Part shown: piece after piece, positions 46,619 to 58,922 of the stretch
How positions within the stretch are numbered: the stretch's first letter is position 1
Layout: every line of letters begins with the position of its first letter
Program-made: the position numbers and the translations under genes
The notes under the pieces: model-generated
The model's database searches: none
What the model was told of the DNA's origin: nothing
Seen by the model: only the letters and a program-made list of their open reading frames with translations
Assembly (NCBI GenBank): GCA_023078555.1
Contig: CM041202.1
Coordinates: 5,628,522-5,692,521, forward strand
Origin: Ulva prolifera
Lineage: Eukaryota > Chlorophyta > Ulvophyceae > Ulvales > Ulvaceae
DNA: 64,000 nucleotides
Reading direction: 5' to 3'

Positions 46619-47040
46619 CTCCGCAGCATGCAGCCACGGGACAGGTACCTGCGTACAACAATTTTCTGTGTAGCCCTTCTGTGACTCTGTGAGATCCTCA
46701 GGGGTAGATATGTATAATGAAGAATGATCCCGACCAGGCCAGTCACTGCCATTTGTGTTACAAGGACAAAGGCGGGACAAAGGCGGGCAGCACCGCTGCC
46801 ATTTGTGACACACCTTCTGGTGCATGCATGTGCTTGCATGCATATGCCTGCATGAGAGTGTGCGCCTATGGCATGGCTGGCCAGGTTGGGGAGTGGGTGA
46901 GCTGTACTGGTCGTGGTAGCATGGTATCAAACGGCACGTGTCTAGTGTGGCCGTGCCACAGGCGGAGCAGTGTTTGTCCTCTGACAAGGGTGTCAAACAT
47001 GACATGCTACCACCCAGATGTGTAACCTGATCACCGACCT

Positions 47041-47697
47041 CACCAAGTATCATCTCAGGAAGGTGCCACTGCCACAGTTGCAACCCCTGACCTGTTCCTG
47101 TGTGACCTTGGAAAGACAGATGCGCGTGCGCCTGCGCCGCACAAGCCACAATGCCTGCACACTCTATTCTGCCAAGGCACCCTCCATATGTGCTGCCAAG
47201 ATGTTGGATGCTGACAAATCATAATGTATGATGGTAACTGCATCATGGTGATCGCGCCTCATGCTGCTGGCCTGTATTGCTGCGGGTGCGCTTGATTATG
47301 CCAACAAAGTTGCCACTAACGCGACACTGGATCAGGAGAGTGTAGCCACATGCAGCAAGCGAGCTTACCAGACACAAGGGTGTGTGTGGTCGAGCCACCG
47401 AGCCAACAGCATTGCACAAGCAGCTGTGACAAGCTGTGATACTTGTCCAAGCCCATGACACCCAGCTCACCATGCCGTCGATCTGGCTGTGACAGCTGGT
47501 AAGTGTGAACCGCGATGTGAAAAACAGCACATGCCCTGCAAAAAGTAGCCTACGAACCGAAAACTGCCTTTGGCCACCGCTCAAGGTTGCCATGTTACAC
47601 TACGCTCCACCATTCGGCCATTGCAGTGTTCCGGCCCTGCGCACGACATTACTTCGCATGCAGCCATTGCCTGGCACCACCTCAGCGCCAGAGGTAT
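47041..47697. other. Spacer between convergent CA copy B and ESF1
   Basis: No gene is seen. It contains the 3' flanks of both convergent genes; no polyadenylation signal could be assigned with confidence. Confidence 0.5.
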
Positions 47698-50600
47698 TCA
47701 CACTCGAGCTGCAACCTGACGCCGCTTGCCTTGCTTCTGTGTCATGGCCTGCCTCTGCCCCTGTGCTTTCGCCTTGCGCTTCAGGCTGCTCGCCAGCGCG
47801 GCCACGCCCGTGCCCTTCTGTGACGGCGCCCCAGCACTCGCGCAAGCTTCCGAGTCGACCGGGGCCGCCGTGCGCTTCTGCTGGTGCACAGCCTTCATCA
47901 CATCGTCCGCGTGCTTCAGCCGTGCAAAGCGGGGGTCCGTGGGGTCGATGGCAAAGTCTGGCTCAGCCATCGCCTGCATAGGCGCACACAGTCAGCCTGA
48001 CAACTCAGCCAGCCGCACCGGAACGCGCACTATGCAACAGGACAGCCTTGCTTCCTTCCAACGGAGGGATCAATGCATATCTTCAACAACTGTCAAGGTA
48101 GGTGAACCCGAGGTGATGGCACGTCCTGAGGGCTTACGGAGATGGGACGGCCGACCGCATGTTCTCCGTGGAGCACGAGTGTTGGGCTCGGGCGCGATAG
48201 TGGAAGGTAACCACACACACTTCACCTGACTTCAGCGTACACGCATGCACACACGCCATGCGCAACATGTACCAGGCCCGTAGCAACCCAGTGCCCCACA
48301 CAGGAGGAATGCACTGCAGAAGCGCACGCGCTCTGCGGGCCACAAATTGGTGCAGCAGGCAGTGGCTCAAGGCGATGCAGCCGTCAGCAGGCAGCAGAGT
48401 GAGTGCCGGAGAGAGCACGTGCTGTGTATCAGTCTGCGATTCTGTGATATCCCAACAAAAACACAGACCCGCAGCATATTGCGACGTGCCCATCAGCCGT
48501 GGCGCAGTGGACATCGCTCAGAACTGCCGCATGGCCATGACTCAGTGGACGTCCGATCTAAACAGTTCCACAGGGAGTGCTGTGCTGTGCTGTGGCTGAA
48601 GTGGAGGCGGCGCACCTCGAAGCGTGGGTCGCTGAGGTCTACCGCAAAGTCGCCGCCGGGGCCGTCCTCTTCGTCCGAGTCCGCGCGCGCCTTCGCGGCC
48701 CGCTTCTGCGCCTTCTTCAGGGCCACCCGCTCCTTCCGCGTCTTGCGCTTCGGAGCCCCCTCCCCTGCATACATGCTCCGAGGTCGACGGCAGTGGCATG
48801 GGCGTGTGGCGTCCCCTGGCCTTGTGGTGCGCGCAGCAGCCAAGGTGCTAGTCGCCTCTCAATGTTTGTCCCTGCCACGTACACTCGTAGCTTGCGTTCA
48901 CGATGGCTCCGGGCGGATTTTACACAGCACAGCAGGCGGATGCGGCCGGAAAGTGAAGCACAAGGACCCAACGATAACTACAGGTGATGGAGCCAAATCC
49001 GTGATGACACGTAAGCGATGTATGGATCTAGTGGCCCTGGAGAAGGTGTAGCGGGAGGCGCCAGTTAAACAACGCAGGACAGCGGACGCATGGTGTGGGC
49101 GCAGGCCAATGCACAGTAGGGCACCAAAGCACTTCCCACGGGCAGATTCCACAGGTCCAACAAAAGCCAGTACGGAACCCCTCGTGTGCGTTCGCAAGCC
49201 ATTCACAAGAAACATGCAGCTTGCACACACGCGGCCACGGAAGCAGTCGAGAAGAGGCAGGGTAGTGTGGGCACACCGTCAGCCTCGGCGGCCGGCGCCG
49301 GCTTCGGCGGCTGCGCCTCCAGCAGTGCAACGTCATCCATCGCCAGCAGCTCCAGGTCCGCCCGTGTTGTGGTCTCTGCCGCCTTGCTGCGCACAGCAGA
49401 CTTCGTTGCCTTCTTGCCGTTTGCGGCCTTGCCCGCCGGCGCCGCGCCGCCGCCGTCCGATTCTGCGCCACTGTCAAACTCGCCGCCACCCTGAATCACA
49501 CATGTGCTCATATGTTGCACAATGTGCAGCATCAGGGCAGAAGCAGGGCCACCTGATCAGGCACAATCAGCGCCGATCTGGAGTGGGATCTGGGGACCGA
49601 ACACAGGATGACTGAATATCGAAACAGCTCTCGAAACAGGCCTGCCACCGCTGTTCAAGCGACTGTAATCCATACTCACATCGCATCCTCGCACCCCCAA
49701 AATCTCTGGCATTCGTAGACTGCGCTCTTGCATGCAGCGGTAGATCTGGTCCCTTTGATGTGGCCCACATTCAACACAGCGCTGGAAGGCAGCATCACAC
49801 AACAGCGGAAACGCTCCCGTACCATGAGAATCTTTCCCCTGCCCGGGACAGGACCTGCTCCCGGAGATCTGTGAAACAAGCGCCGCATGCAAAGCTGGAC
49901 GAAGAGCACCTGAAAGAATGGGTCATCGAAGCCATCGTCCCCGCCGCCAGCGTCCCCGCCCACGCCGACGGCGTCATCGCCGCTGCCGCTGTCCGAGGGG
50001 GCGGCACCGCCGCGGCGCGGCCGCCACCGCGCCGCGCCGGCGCCGTCGCTGTCGCTGCCGCTGTCGACATGCGCGAAGCGGCCGAGCGCACGCTGCGCGT
50101 CGCGCCGGTCCTTCTTGCGCGCCATGTACTGCTCGAACAGCGTCGCGCCGCCGCGGTCGCCCGTCGCCTGCTTCTGCAGGATGCGGGCGCCGAGCTTGTC
50201 CAGGCCGTCCGCAAACGACACCTGTGCAGCATATCATATGTAATAACACATCATACGTTGCATACATGTCCCTCTAGGACTCCCTCTCCTGTTTCAAATT
50301 GAAAGGGTGTGGGCAATTGCATGCAAGACGGAGGTACCCCAGCTGGGATGACTCAATAGTCTGACTTGCGGGGACCTTCCTATTGATCTCCGGAGTTCGT
50401 CAGGAGCTCGAAGATCATCATTCAAGCGCGGTCAGCGAGGGGGGGGAGGCACCTGGAGGTCCACGTCGCCGTTGTGCTTGCCACCCCGGCCCCCGCGCAC
50501 AGCGGCGGAGCCATTGCTGCCCCCGTCGTGCGTCTTCTCGGCCCACGACTTGCCCCAGGTCTTGCCACCGCCCTGCGGCCCGGCGGCTAGGCGCGCGTAC

Positions 50601-51341
50601 CTGCACCACACTCCAGTCCACTTTACTGGTCATTCCATGGGCAGCCGCCCATGGTCATACAGGCCCATGGTCATACAGGCCCATGGTCATACAGGCCCAT
50701 GGTCATAAAGGTGCGCATGCATGCGATGCCAGACGCACACGAACCCGCCTCAAGCCAGAGCTCACCGGAGTGCTGGGCCGGAGCAAGAGAGACGATGCAC
50801 TCCCCCCGAGCCGGGGCAGACAGACTCGTCAGACTCCAGGAGGACTTGGGGGAGGGGGGAGGGGGACTTGGCGCAGCACTCAGCACAAATGCAGCATGCC
50901 TCACAGCGCATACACACAGCATAGAGAGAAACGGAACGCAGCATGCAGCACAGCACGCACAGCAGAGCGCACCGCGCGCGCACGGCCTCCATGCCGCCGT
51001 CTCCGGCCCCTACTCCGGCCCCGTCCGCGTCGCTGCCGTCGTCGCCGCTGCTGGAGCCGCCGCTGTCGGTCGCGAGGTAGGCGCGCAGGTTGTCCTCGTT
51101 GAGGTCCTCCGCGGTCGGCTTGCCCTTGCCCTTGCCGCGCCTGCCGGGCGCCGCGCCGGGCGCGGGCGCTGCGGCGGCGGCGGCGAGCGCCTTCGCGCGG
51201 TCCGGGTCGTCCGCGTCCCACGTCAGCTCCGGGCAGGTGTGCTGCAGGGCCTTGCTCTTGAACGCGACGGGCTCGTAGCCGGCGGGGACGTCGCTCGCGC
51301 TGTCGCGCACCTGCACGCCCGCGCATGCATGCATGTGTATG

Positions 51342-51390
<49 letters not shown>

Positions 51391-53560
51391 CTTATCCTTT
51401 TCGAGGCGGCGGTGGCGGTGAGGTGCTCTGCTGCATGAACCCTCGCGGAACGCAGACGCATGCAGTGGCACCATCTGTAAATTTTTTTTCGCGGAATGCA
51501 AACCATGCAGTGGCACCCCACACCGGCGCATCTGTACACGCACTCCATCTGCTTGCACCACCCCCTGGCCGCAGCTCACAACAGCCCAGACCCGCCATCG
51601 TCGACCCGCACAGCCCCTCCTTCCACACAAGCCACAGCACACAGCACGCAGCACGCAGCACACAGCACGCAGCGCGGACCTCGCGGTTGGCGAACGACTC
51701 GCCGTCGGGCACGAAGCGGAGGTCGAAGGTGATGGCGGACTCCTCGAACTCGTGGCCGTCGCACTCGGCGTACACGCGGCCCGCCGTTGCCGCGCTGTCG
51801 AAGCGCGCGATCGCAAAGTGCCACCGCAGCTTGGAGCGCTCATACATGCGCACGCGCTGCCGCCCCTCGTCGTCGAGCTTGCCCCCCTCGTCGCCGTCCT
51901 GCACCGGGTCGCGCCATCAAACATGCCGGCAGCTCTCTCCGTGAACGTGGTCGCGCCATTAAACATGCCGGCGGTTCACACCGTGAACGTGGTCGCCCGT
52001 GGCAGCGGCGCGCGCTGTGCTAGGAGCGGTGTACGGACGCCGGGCCCGCTGCCACACACTGGATACGGATGCTCAGGTCTGATGTCGGCATGGTAGCCCT
52101 ACACCTGCTGGCATGGTCGAGCGCGTCGACCACCGTGAGCATGCATGTGGCAGCGTTGGCACAGGTGCACACAGGTACACATGTGATGCATGCACGCTGT
52201 GTGGACATCGGTTTGAAGGAAACAGCGCACTACCGGCGTGTATGGGCCGGCTCCGACACCACGGCAGCATGAACAGCATAGTGACGGTGTGCAATGGGCA
52301 GCTGGGGCGTGACATGCGGTAGGGGGGGGGGGGGGGGGGGGGGTGGCCAGATGTGTCAGGGCTGGTCTGTGTGTGGGCTCGGGCAGCTTGCCTGGCCAGA
52401 CGTACAGCTGAATTGCACATCACGCCTAAACAGTCCAGCCGCCAGGCCCAGCGCCGCAAGGGCCGGGTGCAGGCAACAAGCAGCCAGCTACGTGGCAGCA
52501 GCGCAGTGCTGCATGGGGGGGGGGGGGGGGGGGGGGGGGGGGGTACACCTTGCTAGAGGCGAGGCCGCGGGGGCCATGCTCCTTCTCGTGTGTCATCTCT
52601 TGCTTGCCATAGTCCGATACATACACCGTCACGTCCTCCACCTGCCCCTGCTTCCCCACGAAGCTCTGCAGCACTGCAAAGATGTCGACCGCACGCATGC
52701 GAGACCAGTCCAGGTCCACAGCTGCGAGGCGGGCCGTCTCTTCGTCCATGGCGACGAGAGTCGTGTCGGCATCTGGGCGCCCCGCGGCAGCCCCGATGCC
52801 CCACTCCGACGGGTCCAGCTCAATATCGTCGGCTACATCTGGTCCAGCGCCTATCGTGATGACTGATTCGTTCAGGTCAGCGTCTGGCTCGGCCTCGCTG
52901 TCAGCGTCGTCAGAGGAGGAAGACTGGTCAGAAGCCATGCCTCTGCAAGGAAGGTACAGTTTACGGTGAGGGCTTCGACTGGGAGAGCGAGCATTACAGC
53001 AGGAGCATGCACAGAAGCGTGGCAGAGAGAGATTGGCGCACCGCATAGCCAGGTAGCGTCGTTGCAATTCGTCTTCATCGCCCCCATGGTCTGGTTTAGC
53101 CTGACCATCTGTCGAGCGCTCAGCAGGGTGCTCGGGCTCTCTATCCTTCGGCGTTTCTGTATGGCATCAAACTGTGTATGTCCGGCAAAAGGTAGAAACA
53201 CTGTGTGTTCCGACAGGCGGCCCAGAGCGTGAAGAGAGTGGCTGTCGCGCACACCTTCCAAGTGGTAAAACTGCCGCATCTCCTGATTGCCCTTGCCCTG
53301 CGACTTTGACTTTTTGGCACCTCGTTTGGTGACCGCAGTCGAAGAAACGGCGAAGTCCTCATCGTCGAGGATCGCTGCAGGCGGGCGCTCCTGTCAGTGC
53401 CGATGGGAGCCCGGAACACCCGTTCCAGAGCCTCAGTGCGGATCATACCTTTGAATCGATCATCGATTGCAACAGTCATCTTCTTGCGTGGAAACCGCGC
53501 GAACCGCGGGTCCTTGCGGACAGCCGCAAAACGGTCATCCTTCTCTTTTCCTCCTGCCAT
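47698..53560 (-). CDS. ESF1: ESF1 homologue, nucleolar pre-rRNA processing protein
   Basis: The ten minus-strand exons are 53449-53560, 53255-53374, 52549-52940, 51680-51898, 50973-51310, 50453-50600, 49910-50221, 49277-49490, 48616-48764 and 47698-47973, about 759 residues with all phases agreeing. ESF1 acts in the nucleolus in early 18S rRNA processing. Landmarks follow the family in order: DDRFAAVRKDPRFARFPRKK at the N-terminus; KRGAKKSKS and MRQFYHLEG; an acidic stretch; VDLDWSRMRAVDIFAVLQSF and VYVSDYGKQEM (about 160-200), the conserved N-terminal core; LRWHFAIARFDSAATAGRVY and DLRFVPDGESF; the TWDADD segment; LFEQYMARKKDRRDAQRA; and the C-terminal NUC153-type segment FAVDLSDPRFE...FAIDPTDPRFARLK (about 655-690) with a basic tail. 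The start is the first ATG of MAGGKEKDDRF. Exon 3 uses the acceptor TTGCAGAG, and a 29-nt poly-G lies right behind its donor. Confidence 0.92.
50649..50708. repeat. 16-bp tandem repeat, 3.75 copies, ESF1 intron
   Basis: The unit CCATGGTCATACAGGC is repeated perfectly within the intron between exons 5 and 6. Confidence 0.95.
51342..51391. repeat. (ACA)n microsatellite, about 50 bp, ESF1 intron
   Basis: An uninterrupted ACA run lies about 30 bp upstream of the acceptor of ESF1 exon 5 on the minus strand. In the transcript it is a U- and G-containing tract near the 3' splice site. Confidence 0.95.
51911..51994. repeat. 42-bp tandem duplication, ESF1 intron
   Basis: Two units begin GCGCCATYAAACATGCCGGC and end GTGAACGTGGTC, with a diverged centre. 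They lie in the intron between exons 3 and 4. Confidence 0.85.
52322..52343. repeat. Poly-G tract, 22 nt, ESF1 intron
   Basis: A run of 22 G on the plus strand, so C in the ESF1 transcript, inside the intron between exons 3 and 4. Confidence 0.95.
52515..52543. repeat. Poly-G tract, 29 nt, at the ESF1 exon 3 donor
   Basis: On the transcribed sense strand the donor GTGTAC at 52548 runs straight into about 29 C. The tract thus occupies the start of the intron, where donor recognition takes place. Confidence 0.95.
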
Positions 53561-54858
53561 ATCCTCTAGATACAGCGGTGCTTCAAGTGAGGCACTACAA
53601 CGTATGAGTTTTCCAAATGCACTCCCTGCCTAGGTGGTGTGTCTGCGCAGCGACAGCAGCAACCAACTCGAAGCAAGTCCGATGGCGCAAACGATGTTCA
53701 CCAAAAACTGGCCAGAATCGCACGCTCCAGCAATGCCTTGCACTTGACTCAATTTTCAATCATGCCAGCGTATGCTATTGCAGAGTGCGCATCTGCTTGC
53801 CCTGGGCTGGAGGATGCAACGGTGGTCCACCTGTAGCCATGCCCAATTTGGCTGCACGATCCGCGTCAGTTTGCTGTGCCGAGCGAAACTGGCCACACAT
53901 AACATACACCAACCTCTACATTGATACAATCAGGTAAAGTCTAGCTTTTGGAAGCCTCTTGCAATCCATATGATGCACCATGCTAGCTTGCACGCTCCTG
54001 CCAATCCTGCACCCCGCAGCTGCCAATGTCCCTGTGGACACGCACGTCGGTCGTGCCAGCATACATTGTTCCCGGCTCAACTGCCAAGGCTGCGGCGTGG
54101 TAACAGCAGATGCGAGTGCTCGCCTGTCTACTTGTTGAATTTTACTTTTCGCACAAGTGAGGATGATTGCTGTCATGAGCCACATGCTACACAAGGCGCA
54201 TGTGGTGAGCCAGGCCATTTGAATCTGTCTCTGCATCCCAGCCTTTCCTCACAGCCTCAGACAAGAACCTAAACCATGGACCACCGTGATCACCCGTGGC
54301 ACGGCGTAAGCGGCAGCTGCGTATTTCAGATCTCACCACTGCATGCACATCAGCACAAATCATGTTACGTGAAAGAGTGCTTGTAGCATTCAGATCTCAT
54401 GTCTCCACCACCCAGACATGCCAGTGCTGCCATCCTCCCGCAACCGCCACCGCCCCTAAACTCAGCATGAGATCCACTTCAAGCAGAAGGTAACTCGTCT
54501 CCACCACAGGACATGCGGTGGCCCCAACGCCACCTCCCCATGCACCCACGTCTGCTCACCATCCGACATGTGATGCATCATCGACCTACCACCACTGTAC
54601 CTACCGCGGTGCTGCCACAATCCACACCCACAGATGCACCGTCTGCATAATTCCTCTGCAACACGTGTAGCTCTATCACACATCAACACAACCCCCGCCC
54701 AGCCAGCATACCTGTGGACACCTATGGTGTGGAGGACGCACCCGTCACATCCTGACACCCCACCTGCCGAGCCCACTCCCTGTCTATCTGAGGCTGTGCG
54801 ACTCGAAATCAAACAGAATCAGACACACTCTGCTAGTGCTATGTCCCCCAGAAAGCAC

Positions 54859-54981
54859 TGCACGCAGAGGCACACAGTCTGCTGCACGCAAAAACACACG
54901 CGTCTGCTGCACGCAGAGGCACACAGTCTGCTGCACGCAAAAACACACGCGTCTGCTGCACGCAAAGGCACACGCGTCTGC
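54859..54981. repeat. 24/25-bp tandem repeat, five copies
   Basis: Units alternate between TGCACGCAGAGGCACACAGT-type and TGCACGCAAAAACACACGCG-type versions, each ending CTGC. The pattern suggests expansion of a two-unit (49-bp) block. Confidence 0.9.
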
Positions 54982-55398
54982 TGTGCCTGGCTGTTCCACT
55001 CCTGCCATGGCGCGACTCGCAGCACACGTAGCACGCACAGCACAAACCCTGGTCTAGACGGGTACGCCTGCAAACCTCAATTCCTGATGCACCTTGGCAT
55101 CTACTGAGTGGCACTCGGATATCTCATCAGTACTGGGATATTGGCGCAATCAACCCTATACTAATCCCTACTTGACGTCATCTTTCATCAGCATTGGTCG
55201 GACCTGCCTTCTGCATATCATCTATTTCCCCCCTGAGCCACCCTGGCCGCCATTGTTCCCTCTGCTGCGCCACGGCGCCGCCGTGAAGGGGGAGACCTGT
55301 GGACACTAAACACTGTGGTGCCAACATCCGGAGGGTGGCCGCCCGATTGATGGCGGCTACGGTGTGTGCCGCCCTCAACCGCCTGAGCAGAGTCTATG

Positions 55399-55418
55399 GG
55401 GGGGGGGGGGGGGGGGGG
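55399..55418. repeat. Poly-G tract, 20 nt
   Basis: A pure run of 20 G in the spacer between ESF1 and the small unknown gene. Confidence 0.95.
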
Positions 55419-55741
55419 AAGCCACCTTCACAGCTCCCCACAATCACGCACCAAACACCCCGGCCCTTGTGGCCAGAAGTGTAGCCTGTGGGCCCGCAGC
55501 ACGCATGAGCGTCGACCGGCGGTAGCTCAGAAGCCGTTCATGCCGCCCGCCGACGGGATGGCGCGTCTCTGCGCCGCGCGGCGGCCCATGGTGATGTCAT
55601 AACAAGCAGCCGCGCCACCTCTACATCTGCTGGTGAAGCTCCCAGCACACCGGCCCGTGGAGGCTCCGCATTCATTTTTTCAGACAGCCCATCGTCCGAC
55701 GCCCATTCGGCACGCATGCCTGACTTCACGCGCCGATGCGC

Positions 55742-56847
55742 CTACTCCTTGTGGGCACGAGGTGGGCCAAGGCCCATGCATGCGCAGCGGGCCCGCGCCG
55801 CGGCGGCGACTGCGGAGGACAACCGCGAAAATGCGCCGCCCTTGTGGGCTGGCTTGGCGTCTGTGCTGGCACGTGGAGGCGGCGCCTGCATGCATGAACG
55901 GCATATATACACAAGCGCGAGTCCCGTGCCTCCCTCCACCTGGTCAAACCCATGATGTGAAATGCGGTGTGCACGCCTTACCCGCCACTAACATATGCAT
56001 GTATATAGCCTACAAAGAAACAAAGAAAATGACTTGGAGGCAGGTAGCACCGCAACAGCCACGTGCAGGAGAAGTAAAGACACCAGACCACACACAGACC
56101 ACAGCCAGCATCCCTCGCAGAACAAGCAACTGCCCAACACCCCCACCATGCAAAGGCACCCCGTGCCCCGTATACGCAAAACCCATTGCTGTGTGCTGCG
56201 CGGAGCATGCTGTGTGCTGTGCGGCGCACCGTTGTGCTCTTGCGCAAGCGGCGCGCGCTACTGTTGTGGGCCGCGCTGTCACGGTTGCGGCTACCGGCCT
56301 GCTTGTCCGCGGAGTACACGGTTCCGCCGAGGCCGTGGCTACGGGGCAAAAGCGCGGTGCGGGCGGCGCCGATGCGCGTCGACGGCTCGGACGTCTCCAT
56401 GCTTCCGCCCCGGAACTCCACAAGCACCCCCTTCTTCAGCGCAACAGAGTTGTAGAGTTCGCCGGTGGAGCTCCGCGCCGGGTGGCCGAAGGGGCCGCTG
56501 TTATACGCGCCACTGCTGTGCAGCACGCTGCTGCTGAAGATGCCGCTGTTGAATGCGCCGCTGTTATACGCGCCGCCGGGGGGCTGCGCCGCGCCGCCGC
56601 GGAATGGCGAGCCTGGGAAGGTGCTCGAGGTGGCTAGCGCCGCTTCAGAGGGGATGTAGGTGTGGGAGGGGGGCTTGCAGATCCGCCGTGTGGGGGGCTG
56701 CGGTAAGAGGGCGGCGTCGGTGAGGGTTGCCATGGACGTGATGCATGAGGGGGTGGTCTCAGGGGCCTCCTGGGGCGACTGGTGGAAAGCCAAAGCGGGT
56801 CGGAACGGCGGGCCGACGCCGCTTTCGCCATATGTGTCTCGTCCCAT
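55742..56847 (-). CDS. Unrecognised low-complexity protein
   Basis: I do not recognise this gene. The model has two minus-strand exons, 56230-56847 and 55742-55885, about 253 residues, joined in phase 0. The donor is GTGCGC, and the acceptor reads CATGCATGCAG, both typical of neighbouring genes. The protein is rich in Ser, Gly, Ala and Pro. Its centre has irregular repeats such as GAYNSGAFNSG and SSGAYNSGPFG, followed by a basic part, ARRLRKSTT. No membrane segment or catalytic motif is seen. The ATG at 56847 follows TTGCAG directly, so this exon may instead continue from an upstream exon and the true N-terminus may be missing. It lies between ESF1 and the kinase on the same strand. It could be a non-enzymatic scaffold, a fragment of a larger gene, or not a gene at all. 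Confidence 0.4.
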
Positions 56848-58922
56848 CTGCAAGCGACTTTGTAGTCAGACACTTGGTAGTCCGAAAGGCCGTGACACAG
56901 GCTGCATCCTCCTGATCCTCCTCATCCTCCTGACGCAAAGTACAGAAGATTTGGATTAAGTAAGCCTTATCCTGATCGGACGTATCCGGAGCACCAGGAT
57001 GACATGCGCAACTCACAAGGCCTCCTCACGTGCTGATCTGGTCATGCATGATTGCTTCTATTCCCCGACATCCATGACCACCTCACGCCGTCCTCCATTG
57101 TACTTACCGATCATACATAATCACCTACGGATTGTACCTCCTCTCGTTGCAGTTCCAGTGAGAGGAGGCGCACATGGCCACAACTCCCTGTGCAGTAGAC
57201 ATGAGGACGCCAGACCCTCCACTCACCCAGCCACAACACAAGATGCTCCAGAGACAGGCACCTAGCACTCCAGACAACCCCAGACACTCCAGACATTGGC
57301 AGTGCAGAGCCATTCACCACCCGCCCAACTCTGAAACAACCTCTGAAGCACAGCAGCGCATGCGTCCGCTGCATTGGTCCCTGCATCTTTGCAATGACCC
57401 CTGTTTGCAGTCATGCTGCATCACAGATGCCTAGGCACGGTTCCTCATCACATGACAGCCGTTTACGTGCTTGGTGTTGCAGGTGTAGGTTTGTAGGTGT
57501 AGGTTGAATGGTGTAGGCGCCATAGGTTTGATGTTGTAGGACTACGTGAGAATGCGTGGCTTGGCACACCACAGTCAAACCAGAGTCAAATTGGCGTCTA
57601 CCCACTCACCAGGTCACAGCGGTAGACTGCAGAGGCAGAGCCCGCGGCACGCAACATAGTTCTGCACATGTGTCATACCTTGTGCTTACACAGGCCTCTG
57701 TAATACGGCTGTGTAGTAGTATGTGTACACCAGTACACAGCCTGAAGTCACGCACACTGCACTGCAAACTGCACTGCAAACTGCACACGCCACTAACGTC
57801 TTCAGATGTAAACTGCACACGCCACTAACGTCTTCAGATGTTGTTACAGTGTGCCGTGTGCGCGTGAGTATTCCTGAGTCACAAACGAGTGAACAGGAGA
57901 AAACAAAACGGGAGTATTCTTGAGTACACTGCCAAACCCGATGTAATCTGGGAACACTGTAGGCGACACTGCTGCAGGCAAACTGGGTGAGCGTGTCATC
58001 CAGGCCAACTGCCCCACCACTTCCCGCTCATGGTCAATCCACTGAAACAGTCACTGAAACACTGCGTGGGATGACCAGAACTCTGTACTGGATCTGCAGC
58101 CAGTGTGATCAGCGGACACGGCCCAGCTCGCCAATTGTGCTGCAGACTTAAAAGATGAACGAGGTGAGTGTGCCGTGCGGACAACAGTCGGCGCGGTTGG
58201 TGGGCCTGCACGGCGGTGCCGCGTCCTCGGACCAACGTGGCTTCAGGGCCACTAGGCACATTGGACCCTGAAAGCTGCGCGTACGCTCAGCTGCGAGCGC
58301 CTGAGCTCAGTGCCGCGACCGGAATGACATAATGCAGCTGAGCTCGTGAATGTACGACTGCCAGCCCGCGATCAATGACTGGAGCAATACGCAATCATAG
58401 CAGGGCCGCCTGACCGTATGAATCTTGACTCCGAGTCACACCCTACGGATGCAGCAGATGGCCTGGGGCTCATTGGTCTACGCCGATTATGTCAAGTTCA
58501 GGTGCCAGCTTCATGGAAACCGGGGCGCGGGTAAACTAGTCCCGGCGGCCGGCCGATATCGCATACGCCGCATATGCTATCGTGGTGGTCATGACGCGGA
58601 CTTCGTACATATACGTGGCCGTGGGCTCCGCGCCATGTGTATGTACAAAAAGCCGCTCCCCAGGTTGACAACCTATGTGACCCTCCGCACGACTCTGGGC
58701 ATTACGTGATGGCGCCGGTGCAACCGGCCTTCTTGGAGATGTGGCCACATGTGGTGCTGCCCGACACACCGCCAGCGCGCCAACACTTTATTACCAACTG
58801 ATTGTTCCCGGTGGAGCGCCGACCCAGAGGCCTCACCTAGCAATGCACAGCGTCACAAAAGGGTCAACAGGTGCAGACAGACAGAGCAGCCTTTGCTGAA
58901 CGAATCTCTTCCGAACCAGCAT
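56848..58922. other. Intergenic DNA between the unknown gene and the kinase
   Basis: No gene is supported on either strand. A 32-bp tandem duplication is at 57778-57841. Possible 5' exons of the unknown gene could lie in 56850-57020 but cannot be fixed. Confidence 0.45.
57778..57841. repeat. 32-bp tandem duplication
   Basis: Two exact units begin AAACTGCACACGCC and end CTTCAGATGT; shorter ACTGCAA repeats lie just to the left. Confidence 0.9.

Larger units (their letters stand above)
43885..47040. repeat. Right arm of the inverted duplication
   Basis: This arm mirrors about 38990-42140, with the same gene order: promoter, carbonic anhydrase gene, intron 3 MITE, downstream MITE and the 3' flank with the GTGTGCGCCTATGGCATGG stretch near 46860. 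Confidence 0.9.
53561..55741. other. Intergenic DNA upstream of ESF1
   Basis: No gene is supported. The first few hundred bases should hold the ESF1 promoter, but no TATA box stands out. A 24/25-bp tandem repeat (54859-54981) and a 20-nt poly-G run (55399-55418) are listed separately. A minus-strand frame at 55538-55729 was considered as an exon but has no good splice context. Confidence 0.5.

Noticed and set aside
50222-50452. Possible box C/D snoRNA in an ESF1 intron (ATGATGA on the minus strand near 50415)
   Set aside because: A box-C-like heptamer and a CTGA follow, but there is no terminal stem and no second pair of boxes at suitable spacing.
55538-55729. Minus-strand 63-codon frame as an additional exon of the unknown gene
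   Set aside because: The acceptor at 55886 with a CATGCATGCAG context gives a consistent phase and its own stop at 55742, so this further exon is not needed.
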